Source: Xenococcaceae cyanobacterium MO_167.B27 (GTDB taxonomy: Bacteria > Cyanobacteriota > Cyanobacteriia > Cyanobacteriales > Xenococcaceae). From it: a stretch of 35,256 nt of DNA. The stretch is taken from NCBI GenBank assembly GCA_030065935.1, contig JASJCP010000093.1, positions 1 to 35,256 of the forward strand, given 5' to 3'. A program made the translations under genes and the position numbers. Below, piece by piece: positions 1-7,561 of this stretch (its first letter is position 1; every line of letters starts with the position of its first letter). Under the pieces are notes generated by a model that was not told where the DNA came from, did not search any database, and worked only from the letters and a program-made list of their open reading frames with translations.

Positions 1-181
1 CATAGTCTTACTTAATAAGACACCTTTTTGGTTGGACGAAAACCCCAGGGTAATCTTGTCAGTAGGGATATTGATGAGACGGCTTAATTGCCATTCTATT
101 GCCAGTAGCCAATCAAATAGTATTAATGGGAAGTCACCGGTCCCGACCCTGTATATATAAGATTGTATAGGTTTTTAGTAG

Positions 182-331
182 GTGTTGAATACCTTAGAGA
201 ATAATGGTTTAGAAGTAAATTTTGATGATGTTAGATTATCCACTACATCTATACCTGAATCAGATTTGAGGGTAAGTCTATTAGTATTGGGTATGGGTTT
301 TCTTGTTGTTAAACGAACTATCAACCGTTAA
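182..331 (+). pseudogene. Short open frame with PEP-CTERM-like tail
   Basis: A 49-codon open frame starting GTG-TTG and preceded at once by two in-frame TAG codons. Its end reads like a PEP-CTERM sorting tail: an IPES motif, about 13 hydrophobic residues (VSLLVLGMGFLVV), then KR. Such tails end secreted proteins handled by exosortase, but here almost nothing precedes the tail and no clear ribosome binding site is present. Most likely a remnant of a longer secreted protein; chance is also possible. The rest of positions 1-427 shows nothing recognisable. Confidence 0.25.
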
Positions 332-427
332 CTATCTCCGGGATTAGGGATTGGGGAAGGCGCACTGTTAGGAAATTCAAGTGTCGCCATTCCCTTTCTG
401 TTCACGGATGTATTCTACAAAATATGA

Positions 428-1270
428 TTAATTGGTCTCACTCTGACAAGAAGGGCAAAAATGGCAAGAACGCCCAGATAATTTAATTTTTTCGATAGGA
501 GTCTGGCATACTTTGCAAGGCTCGCCTTTTCTTCCATATACCCAGGCAGTATCCCCGTAATTGCCATTTACTCCTAACAGGTTTAAGAAATCACTAAAAG
601 TTGTACCACCTTTATCAATTGCAGTTTGCAACACTTCTACTATGGTACTGTGGAGTTTTTGAATTTGAGTCTCTTTCAAATCTGTACCCAAGACATCAGG
701 CTTAATTCCACTTTTAAACAAAGCTTCATCTGCATAGATATTACCCATACCTGCTATTATATTTTGCTCTAGCAGTAGGGTTTTAATGGGGCGACGACGT
801 TTATTGATTTTCTGAGCTAGATAATCGGGAGTAAACTTTGGCTCAAAGGGTTCTAAACCTAACTTTTGTAAGCCTGTAATAATGGTTTCGGGTGCAACTT
901 CAGGAGGTACTAACCAAAACTTTCCAAAGGTGCGAGTATCAACAAACCGTAGTTCTTGACTATCAGGAAAAAAAAGACGAATGCGAGTGTGCTTTTGTAG
1001 AGGGGTATCTTGATTAACCCACAGCAGTTGACCAGTCATACGGAGATGCACACCCAACCAACCTCCAGAAGATAATCTTGCAATAAGATATTTACCTCTT
1101 CTGTCCCAAGAAGCAATAGAGTTTCCTACTAGATATAAAAAAAATTCGGTACTAGAAAGAGGGTAAGCAAGAGTCCTTTGGAGTAACACTTCCCCACCCT
1201 CAATTGTTTGTTTAGTTGTTAATTTATCAAGTCCTCTGCGGACTGTTTCTACTTCTGGTAACTCTGGCAA
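428..1270 (-). CDS. mutM: Formamidopyrimidine-DNA glycosylase (Fpg/MutM)
   Basis: Bifunctional DNA glycosylase/AP lyase that removes 8-oxoguanine and other oxidised purines in base excision repair. The 280-aa product begins MPELPEVETVRRGL, the family signature: Met is removed and Pro2 becomes the Schiff-base nucleophile, with catalytic Glu3. This fixes the start at a TTG codon. The C-terminus carries the family zinc finger, two CxxC pairs separated by 16 residues (CKVC and CPSC), preceded by the helix-two-turn-helix region (LLEQNIIAGMGNIYADEAL). Length is normal. It reads in the same direction as psaE, with about 60 bases between them; cyanobacteria often keep the two together. Oxidative damage from photosynthesis makes the pairing plausible, but co-transcription is inference. 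Confidence 0.97.
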   Translation of the reverse strand: MPELPEVETVRRGLDKLTTKQTIEGGEVLLQRTLAYPLSSTEFFLYLVGNSIASWDRRGKYLIARLSSGGWLGVHLRMTGQLLWVNQDTPLQKHTRIRLFFPDSQELRFVDTRTFGKFWLVPPEVAPETIITGLQKLGLEPFEPKFTPDYLAQKINKRRRPIKTLLLEQNIIAGMGNIYADEALFKSGIKPDVLGTDLKETQIQKLHSTIVEVLQTAIDKGGTTFSDFLNLLGVNGNYGDTAWVYGRKGEPCKVCQTPIEKIKLSGRSCHFCPSCQSETN

Positions 1271-1332
1271 AGTTATGACTATCCTTCGGTAATTAAGTTC
1301 CTAAAAATAGCCTATCACTTGCTCTGTTTAGG

Positions 1333-1545
1333 TTACTTAACTTCTTCTAACTCAGACTCAGCAAAGTTATTAGTGTTAACTCCAGTGGGACTACCACTAA
1401 AGCCAGTGTAGTTGACTCTGTCAAAACGAACGATTACAGGGTAGCGAATACCACTTTGATCGACGCTAGCAACAGTACCAACATCTTTGTACCAGTATGA
1501 CTCTTTACGAAGAATTCTTACTTTAGAACCGCGTTTGATTGCCAT
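1333..1545 (-). CDS. psaE: Photosystem I reaction centre subunit IV (PsaE)
   Basis: Small stromal-side (cytoplasmic) subunit of photosystem I. It helps dock ferredoxin and flavodoxin and supports cyclic electron flow. The 70-aa protein has the typical PsaE SH3-like barrel sequence: starts [19 protein letters not shown], has the central [18 protein letters not shown] segment, and ends [11 protein letters not shown]. It is full length, soluble, with no signal peptide. The ATG follows an A-rich run rather than a clear Shine-Dalgarno. Single gene expected to be strongly expressed; mutM lies downstream on the same strand. Identification is secure. Confidence 0.98.
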   Translation of the reverse strand: MAIKRGSKVRILRKESYWYKDVGTVASVDQSGIRYPVIVRFDRVNYTGFSGSPTGVNTNNFAESELEEVK

Positions 1546-1620
1546 ATTTTTTTTTTGATTAAATGACTTTAAATAACAAAATACTATTGGATAGCAACTT
1601 AGCGGTGATAATTTTAAGTT

Positions 1621-2232
1621 TTATTGCAAATTTTGCCATTGTAATCGGACAAAATGGGCAGAACGTCCCCACGTATCAACAGTTTGAGCGATTTCTTCGA
1701 TTTTGAGATTGAAAGGGATGGCGGTTGTGATGTATTTTTGCACGGACATCCCAATTTCTGGTGCGAAATAGGAAGCTGTCATCGTAGCTAAACTCATTCC
1801 TAATAGTTGTCCAATGGGTTCTCGTGGTAGTAGTAAGTGAGTTGTCACAACCATTCCTGTGGTTAATGCTATGGCGACAGAAGAGTTTGTCCCACAGCGA
1901 GGATGTAATGCTAAATCCCAATCCCCTCGTTGAAGACGGGTTAAAGCGATTCTTACTGCTTGTCTCAGTTTGAGAGGATTAATATCCCCGTAGAGAAAGA
2001 AACCTTTTTCTGTAGATAGTCCTCCGATAGTCTCGTTATCTTCTGTTGGGGTTTTACTTTTGTCTAGACTGCTGAGTACCCAAACTGTTGCGTGTTCTAA
2101 AGCGTGTACTTGACGCAACATCAAAAAGTCTTTCAAACCAGGAATAAATCCTAATTGCTGGAGTAGTTCACTATCTTGAGTTTGACGGGGATAAAACCAG
2201 TCCCAAGAGTTACAGTTAGTGGCATCACTCAT
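1621..2232 (-). CDS. DUF6391-like cyanobacterial membrane protein
   Basis: A 203-aa protein that I associate from memory with the cyanobacterial DUF6391 family; function unknown. The N-terminal third contains a conserved-looking histidine motif (QVHALEHATVWVL, around residue 43) that could bind metal or act catalytically. The middle is soluble and charged. Around residues 121-160 there are two hydrophobic stretches (VAIALTTGMVVTTHLLL and LGMSLATMTASYF), suggesting membrane association. It lies upstream of psaE on the same strand with 75 bases between, so read-through into psaE is possible. No biochemical role can be assigned from sequence. Confidence 0.8.
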   Translation of the reverse strand: MSDATNCNSWDWFYPRQTQDSELLQQLGFIPGLKDFLMLRQVHALEHATVWVLSSLDKSKTPTEDNETIGGLSTEKGFFLYGDINPLKLRQAVRIALTRLQRGDWDLALHPRCGTNSSVAIALTTGMVVTTHLLLPREPIGQLLGMSLATMTASYFAPEIGMSVQKYITTAIPFNLKIEEIAQTVDTWGRSAHFVRLQWQNLQ

Positions 2233-2381
2233 AGTTTCATAAACCCAACATTATGATTTGGTTAATTAGATTTAGTTTAGCGATAACAAGGGGTTACTGG
2301 TTGTTCTATGGTTAAATATAAATCTGAATGTTGATGCAGTATTACTCATAGCTATTGGCTATTTTTGGTGAATTAGCTTAA

Positions 2382-2438
2382 TCTCGCAGAAGCCTCACGT
2401 CTGTACTCGGAAATCCTCAGCGTGAGATGAATGCGAGA
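2382..2438. repeat. Nested inverted repeat upstream of aapJ
   Basis: Two nested pairs: TCTCGCA with TGCGAGA outside (7 bp) and CTCACG with CGTGAG inside (6 bp), around a loop of about 21 bases. It ends 63 bases before the aapJ start. It could be a leader hairpin, a binding site or a transposon-end remnant. Confidence 0.4.
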
Positions 2439-2501
2439 AGACAACTATGCTAGAGTACTTTATAGTCAATTACTTTAGTTCATAAATACTAATAAACAAG
2501 A

Positions 2502-3557
2502 ATGTCTAAAATGCTTGATACTAAATTTTGGGTTTCTAGCCTGTTAGGGGGATTCCTGGCTTTCTCTTTGGCTGCTTGTGGAGGAGGAGAAGTAGGTAAT
2601 TCTACTGCAACCACCAGTCGTTTAGATACGATTAAAAGTCGCGGTAATCTAATCTGTGGTGTTAATGGACAATTACCTGGATTTAGTTTTGTTAATCAAA
2701 ATGGCGAATATTCGGGGATGGATGTGGATATTTGTCGCGCTGTAGCTTCTGGTTTGTTTGATGACCCATCAAAAGTAGAATATCGTGATCTCAGTGCACA
2801 GGAACGTTTTACCGCAGTTCAGTCGGGGGAAGTAGATTTACTGAGTCGTAACACTACTTGGACGATTAGTCGTGATACTTCTGTGGGTATGGAGTTTGCT
2901 CCTACTACTTTTTATGATGGTCAGGGAGTTATGGTTACTAAAGCTAGTGGTATTCAAGCACTCCAAGATATGGAGGGTAAGTCTGTATGTGTTTTAGCTG
3001 GAACAACCAATGAGCAAAACTTCGCAGATAGGATGCGTAAACTAGGAGTCAATTATCAACCAGTGGTTTTTGAAGATACTGATGCTGTTTTTGCTGCTTA
3101 TGAACAGGGTAGATGTGAGGCTGTTAGTAGCGATCGCTCTCAATTAATTGCTAGACGGGTAGTTTTAGGCAATCCTGACGAGCATGAGGTATTAGGAGCA
3201 GTAATCTCGAAAGAACCTTTAGGCGCGCTAGTCGCCAATGGTGATGCTAGATGGTTCGATGCAGTGAAATGGATTATATATGCTTTAATTCAAGGAGAGG
3301 AGTTTGGCATTAGTTCTGAGAATATTGCTAGTTTTGAGAATTCTGAAGACCCTCAAATTAGACGCTTTTTAGGGCAAGAAGGTAATCTAGGAGAAGATAT
3401 GGGATTACCTAATGATTTTGCAGCTAGAGTTATTAAAAATGTGGGTAATTATAGTGAAGTTTATGAGCGCAATATTGGTCAGCCTTTTGATTTAGATAGA
3501 GGTTTAAATGAACTGTGGACAAATGGCGGTTTGTTGTATTCTCCTCCTTTTAGATAA
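2502..3557 (+). CDS. aapJ: Amino-acid ABC transporter substrate-binding lipoprotein (AapJ/BztA-like)
   Basis: Solute-binding protein family 3, of the general L-amino-acid (AapJ/BztA) subgroup, which captures polar amino acids in the periplasm and delivers them to an ABC permease. Residues 1-26 form a lipoprotein signal with lipobox LAAC, so Cys26 would be lipidated. The mature part begins with the typical phrase RGNLICGVNGQLPGFS and continues with the GMDVDICRAVA and VQSGEVDLLSRNTTWT ligand-lobe motifs. Length (351 aa) is normal. The permease and ATPase genes are not next to it, so it probably works with components encoded elsewhere. An intrinsic terminator lies about 30 bases after the stop, consistent with a monocistronic unit. 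Confidence 0.93.
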   Translation: MSKMLDTKFWVSSLLGGFLAFSLAACGGGEVGNSTATTSRLDTIKSRGNLICGVNGQLPGFSFVNQNGEYSGMDVDICRAVASGLFDDPSKVEYRDLSAQERFTAVQSGEVDLLSRNTTWTISRDTSVGMEFAPTTFYDGQGVMVTKASGIQALQDMEGKSVCVLAGTTNEQNFADRMRKLGVNYQPVVFEDTDAVFAAYEQGRCEAVSSDRSQLIARRVVLGNPDEHEVLGAVISKEPLGALVANGDARWFDAVKWIIYALIQGEEFGISSENIASFENSEDPQIRRFLGQEGNLGEDMGLPNDFAARVIKNVGNYSEVYERNIGQPFDLDRGLNELWTNGGLLYSPPFR

Positions 3558-3588
3558 GCTTGGTGCTTGGCAATAATGCTATACAAAC

Positions 3589-3611
3589 AAAATCCGTCTT
3601 CACGGATTTTT
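3589..3611 (+). terminator. Intrinsic terminator after aapJ
   Basis: A 9-bp perfect stem (AAAATCCGT with ACGGATTTT), a CTTC tetraloop and a T-run. It sits 31 bases past the aapJ stop and inside the longest open frame of the following gene, which argues for a later start of that gene. Confidence 0.8.
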
Positions 3612-3680
3612 ACTATGAGAGTCTATAATAAATTGGCTGGATTTAGCAGATCTAGGTTAAAAAATCCTTTTTACTTAACT

Positions 3681-4214
3681 ATGTTTAAAATATCATCACC
3701 AAACTTATTATCTATCAATCAACCAATTCACTGGCGAAAGCTAATCTCAGATATCATTCTTATTGCTTTATTGAGTGGTCCAGTTGCAGCACCTTTTTTG
3801 GCTGCAACTGGACTGTTTCCCTTGGGGATAATTGCTAAGATAATCTATTTTATGGGTGGTCATGTTTGTCCTCAACCAGAAATGGGCTTAATGCTAACAT
3901 CTCCCCATCTTATGGCAGTATGTATGCGTTGCTATGGACTGCTTTTAGCTTTACTAACTACTAGATTTTTGTATGCTAGCAATCAAGGAAGGGGTTTTTA
4001 TTGGTTACATCAATATCGCCTTGTAGGAGCAGCGATCGCAACTAGCTTAACTTTTGCTTATCCTGTAGAAATGCTCGCTCAAATCCTTAACTTGTGGGAA
4101 TACAACAATGTAGTTGTCACCATATTCGGTTATCTTACTGGTTTGGGTATCGGTTTATTTATAGTGCCTGTTTTATATCGTTCCAAAAATCTCTCAACCA
4201 AAGGCGAAAATTAA
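3681..4214 (+). CDS. DUF2085 family membrane protein
   Basis: Small integral membrane protein of the DUF2085 family; function unknown. The family signature is clear: a CPQPE motif followed about 25 residues later by MAVCMRCYG, giving paired cysteines that could bind a metal or redox partner. Four hydrophobic segments are visible: one after the WRKLISD motif, one around the cysteines, and two near the C-terminus. The open frame extends upstream to TTG 3567 and ATG 3576, but those starts lie before or within an intrinsic terminator hairpin. ATG 3615 or ATG 3681 is therefore more likely; 3681 is chosen because the family's conserved part begins shortly after it. Neither has a good ribosome binding site, so the start is uncertain. 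The gene converges on the next one, with stops 7 bases apart. Confidence 0.85.
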   Translation: MFKISSPNLLSINQPIHWRKLISDIILIALLSGPVAAPFLAATGLFPLGIIAKIIYFMGGHVCPQPEMGLMLTSPHLMAVCMRCYGLLLALLTTRFLYASNQGRGFYWLHQYRLVGAAIATSLTFAYPVEMLAQILNLWEYNNVVVTIFGYLTGLGIGLFIVPVLYRSKNLSTKGEN

Positions 4215-4221
4215 AGTTTTG

Positions 4222-4683
4222 TTACTCAGTAATTATAACCTGATAATTATTAGTAGAATTTTCCTCGTAGGTACCAATCCAAATTTTATAGCGACCTTGT
4301 TGCCACTGACCTTCTATAACTGGGTTAGTAGTCTCAGAGTCATCATTACACCAAACACCCCCTGGTCCTTGCACTAAGATAGTTGCATCGTTGTTACTTT
4401 CTACTTCTATTTTGAGAAAGTCAAAGAAATCTCGTAAAACTAGAATGTAATTGGGTTGACGATTGACATACCCATCACAATAACCAGTTGCAGTTTCTGA
4501 GGTGTGGGCAATTTCTGTAGCTTTTAATTTTCCTCCAGCGATCCCATCTAAAACTAGGGGGTTAGGATTGAACTTATGGTCTAAAGTAATGTTAGTAGCT
4601 ATCTGTTGAGCAGAAACACAAGCCGAACCCAACAAACTGGCTAGAATACTCACAGTACTAATAAAACTAATTTTTCGCTTCAT
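4222..4683 (-). CDS. Secreted protein of unknown function
   Basis: A 153-aa protein with a clear Sec signal peptide (MKRKISFISTVSILASLLGS, then ACVSAQQ; cleavage probably after VSA). The mature part is about 127 residues, rich in beta-forming sequence, and contains two cysteines (in GYCDGY and VWCNDD) that may form a disulfide. The run GPGGVWCNDD, then GQWQQGRYKIWIGTYEE, resembles the beta-sandwich pattern of pre-peptidase C-terminal-like domains, in which W and G mark the strands; this is a resemblance only. Expected in the periplasm or outside the cell. It is separated by 128 bases from the antiporter gene upstream on the same strand. I do not recognise a named family. Confidence 0.8.
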   Translation of the reverse strand: MKRKISFISTVSILASLLGSACVSAQQIATNITLDHKFNPNPLVLDGIAGGKLKATEIAHTSETATGYCDGYVNRQPNYILVLRDFFDFLKIEVESNNDATILVQGPGGVWCNDDSETTNPVIEGQWQQGRYKIWIGTYEENSTNNYQVIITE

Positions 4684-4811
4684 AAATTACTCGCATTTAT
4701 ACTAATTTTAGTAACTAGGGAATCATAATTTTTGTATTACATCCTTTATTAGTTGACCTATGACCAATCTATTTTGTTCCACTTTTCTCCATGTTTACCT
4801 GACAAATTAGT

Positions 4812-5951
4812 TTAAATTTTTCTTCTAGAATTTCGCTCTTGTAAAGCAGTTGTAATTAGGGTGATAGCAGTTAAGGGAATTACAAAAAATAACATCACTG
4901 TATTGTAAATAGGCAAACTATTGTGATTAACTGCATCTAAAATTAAATAGCCAGTATAAGTTAGATAATAAAAAATAAACAAGAATCCCTCCCAACGATT
5001 AATACGACTACCAGAATAAAAAATCGGCAGACAAGCAAAAGCTACAGCGATCGCCACAGGAATATCAAAGGCGATCGCTGTAGCAGAAACATTAATGCCA
5101 TTAGGTGCAACTATCCCAGCTAATCCTAAAACTGCCAAAATATTAAAAATATTACTTCCCAGCACATTTCCTACCGCAATATCTCGCTCACCACGAATAC
5201 TCGCAACCAGAGAAGTAGCCAATTCAGGGAGAGATGTACCAAAAGAGACAACAGTCAAGCCAATCATCAATTCACTTATACCCAAAGCCCTAGCAATTTC
5301 AGTTGCAGAATTCACTAAAAAACGAGAACCCAATACTAATAAAGCTGCACCAACAAGAATAAGTAATATATTTTTCCCTAGCACCAAAAGGGAACTATTC
5401 CCAGAAAAAGCATACTCTGCCACAAATTCATCGTTACTAAAACTATCCTCTTGCCTCCTACTCTGATAAATTAGGGAGAAAGTGTATGCCACCGCACCAA
5501 TAAACAAAATAATTCCATCGACTCGATTGACTTTTCCATCCAGTCCAAAGATAAACAGTAAAACTGACACCCCAATCATAATTGGTACATCAGAACGAAT
5601 TATCTGTCTGCTGACAACTAAAGGAGTTACGACCGCAGATAAACCTAGAATCAGTAAAATATTGAGGATATTACTCCCAACAGCATTACCAATAGCAATA
5701 TCTGGTTGTCCTGCAAAACTAGACATCACACTTACTGCCATTTCTGGTGCGCTAGTACCATAAGCAACGATAGTCAGCCCAATTATCAGAGGCGATATTC
5801 CCAATATTCCAGCTAGAATCGATGCTCCTTTAACTAATAATTCCGCACCCACTACCAAAAGGATAAAGCCCCCTACCAAAAATACAAAAGTTATTAGACT
5901 CATAAAATGAAGATAAATACTTAAGTCTGCCAAATCTGACGAGCCATACAA
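4812..5951 (-). CDS. Calcium/sodium antiporter, CaCA family (YrbG-like)
   Basis: Inner-membrane cation exchanger that probably extrudes Ca2+ in exchange for Na+ or H+. The protein shows the internal duplication typical of the family. The first alpha-repeat carries GTSAPE and GNAVGSN, and the second carries GTSLPE and GNVLGSN; the acidic residues in GTSxPE and the Asn of GSN bind the ion. About ten hydrophobic helices surround the two repeats, with a hydrophilic loop in the middle (around residues 165-185). Length is 379 aa from the upstream ATG, which has an AGGG about 9 bases ahead. Met17 (at 5903), just before SLITFVFLVGG, matches where most family members begin and is an alternative start. 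Substrate specificity cannot be read from the sequence. Confidence 0.93.
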   Translation of the reverse strand: MYGSSDLADLSIYLHFMSLITFVFLVGGFILLVVGAELLVKGASILAGILGISPLIIGLTIVAYGTSAPEMAVSVMSSFAGQPDIAIGNAVGSNILNILLILGLSAVVTPLVVSRQIIRSDVPIMIGVSVLLFIFGLDGKVNRVDGIILFIGAVAYTFSLIYQSRRQEDSFSNDEFVAEYAFSGNSSLLVLGKNILLILVGAALLVLGSRFLVNSATEIARALGISELMIGLTVVSFGTSLPELATSLVASIRGERDIAVGNVLGSNIFNILAVLGLAGIVAPNGINVSATAIAFDIPVAIAVAFACLPIFYSGSRINRWEGFLFIFYYLTYTGYLILDAVNHNSLPIYNTVMLFFVIPLTAITLITTALQERNSRRKI

Positions 5952-6420
5952 TACCCTATAGTGTATCTTCCTAGACTAAGGGATAATTGGGAAATATCTT
6001 AAAGAGATGTGACATTTTCCTGGCAAAAGTAGATGAAATCTACGTTTCATCATCTCTTGACATTCTCCCACTTTTACACTTATGGGTATAACGGGGAAAG
6101 CACCTAAAGGCTTAGTAACTTAAATAACATGGTCATTTTAATCTCTTAGATTGCTATCTAATTAAAGATGAAACAGAAGTGGAGCCAGCTTTAGTGTGGG
6201 ATATGATTAAATTTGACTAATAACTTCTAAAAATGTTAAACCAAAATCTGTAACTTTTTTTACAATAGGTAGTAATGGTTTTAAATTTATCTAGTTCTTA
6301 ATAGTTTTTGAATCAATTTTTCCCAGTGAAATTGTATCCTCAATTACTATCTTGCCTTCTTTCTCCAAACTAGAATTTTTCCTCAAGCATAACTCAACCA
6401 ATTAATGCTAATTAATCGTT
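5952..6420. other. Divergent intergenic region with inverted repeats
   Basis: This 469-base gap separates the antiporter from the helical protein gene. It must hold promoters for both, though none is clear. AAGAGATG (6002-6009) pairs with CATCTCTT (6050-6057), and within it GATGAAA pairs with TTTCATC around 6032-6051. The phrase TGACATT(C/T)TCC occurs twice (6010 and 6058). The second occurrence, read on the minus strand, ends GGGAGAATGTCAA behind a CCCA/TGGG hairpin, resembling a weak IS200/IS605 right end. No gene is seen. Confidence 0.4.
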
Positions 6421-7485
6421 ATGAGCAATACTCGGCGCGAAGAACAAAAATTCAATAACTCACTACCAAAACTCCCACACTTCAAATTAGCTCCCTTAAC
6501 TTCTTGTTTAGCCAGAGAACTACTGTTTCAATGGTGTAAGCAACCTATAGGAGAATCAGTTTCAGCAGCAGATATCATAGAAGACTTGGGAGTCAAACAC
6601 AGTGACAAGAATAGTAAGATAATAGCGTTTTTAGAAAAAACGGCCAAAAATACAACTTTAACTTCAGGGCTGTTATTAAAAATTGAAAATTTACAAGCAC
6701 GGCAGACTTCACCTCAACTGACATACTCAAAAACGGAACTAGAGACAGCAGCTAATACGATCGAGAAATGGTTTCAGTCCCCTGGAGTTCCTCATTTTTC
6801 TACTTCTTTAATGCAGTTATCAGCAAAAGTTAAATTTTTACGCAGCCACACCGTAAATAAAATACGTTATTATCTGACTCGATTATGGCAGAAAGCAGGT
6901 ACTAAACCACTACTCAATCTTTTAGAAGAATTAGAATATTCCTTGCAAGATGCTGCTGAAGAATACTATAGGGTGAAGCAAAAGTACCTATTTAAACAAA
7001 ATTCTGCTAGGCGTGCCTATAATAAATTGTCTTCTAAATTAGATACAGACAAAAAGAATCGAATCGAAAATTGGGAATCAGCATGGAAAGCAATTAAATT
7101 AACATATCAATTTAGAGTAAAAGCGCAAATTTATCACTTTGCACACCAACTAGTTACCCAGTTAGTTGAGCAAATAAAAATGTATTGTAAATCATTGACC
7201 TCAACTAATAAATTGCTGGAAGATTTACAAGTTTGGTTCGCGGAACAAAATCCTTTACAGCCCGCTTTATTACCTTCTCTTTTAGTTCATATTGCCAACG
7301 AAGTTGATTTTTATGAGTTAAGAAATCAATTTGAAAAGCAAACTGGTCATTTTCTTAATCAATGGGGTACTGCTTCTTCAATTTCTCAAGAACTTCTGAA
7401 AGAAAAAATAGTTACTTTTGTCAGACCGATCGCCATTAAAATTTACACTAAATCTTGTCGTCAAGCCTTGGCTTTAAGTTCTTGA
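6421..7485 (+). CDS. Unrecognised all-helical protein
   Basis: A 354-aa protein that I do not recognise. It has no signal peptide and no membrane helix. The composition is charged and Leu-rich throughout, with long predicted helices; residues around 165-260 (LEELEYSLQDAAEEYYRVKQ onward) look like a coiled-coil or helical bundle. An N-terminal segment (ADIIEDLGVKHSDKNSKIIAF) could be a small adaptor-like domain. No catalytic motif is visible. The ATG follows an AT-rich leader without a strong ribosome binding site. The next gene, encoding the first zinc-ribbon/OmpA fusion, starts 76 bases downstream on the same strand, so the two probably share a transcript. A cytoplasmic partner of that envelope protein is a reasonable guess, not a finding. 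Confidence 0.85.
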   Translation: MSNTRREEQKFNNSLPKLPHFKLAPLTSCLARELLFQWCKQPIGESVSAADIIEDLGVKHSDKNSKIIAFLEKTAKNTTLTSGLLLKIENLQARQTSPQLTYSKTELETAANTIEKWFQSPGVPHFSTSLMQLSAKVKFLRSHTVNKIRYYLTRLWQKAGTKPLLNLLEELEYSLQDAAEEYYRVKQKYLFKQNSARRAYNKLSSKLDTDKKNRIENWESAWKAIKLTYQFRVKAQIYHFAHQLVTQLVEQIKMYCKSLTSTNKLLEDLQVWFAEQNPLQPALLPSLLVHIANEVDFYELRNQFEKQTGHFLNQWGTASSISQELLKEKIVTFVRPIAIKIYTKSCRQALALSS

Positions 7486-7561
7486 ATTCTATTAATTACT
7501 ATCCTGCAATAAACTCGATAAAATTAACAATAATTAGCATTACAAAACCAACAACTAAATA

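Noticed and set aside
5095-5763. Plus-strand open frames over the antiporter gene
   Set aside because: Shadow frames of a strongly coding membrane protein; no homology features.
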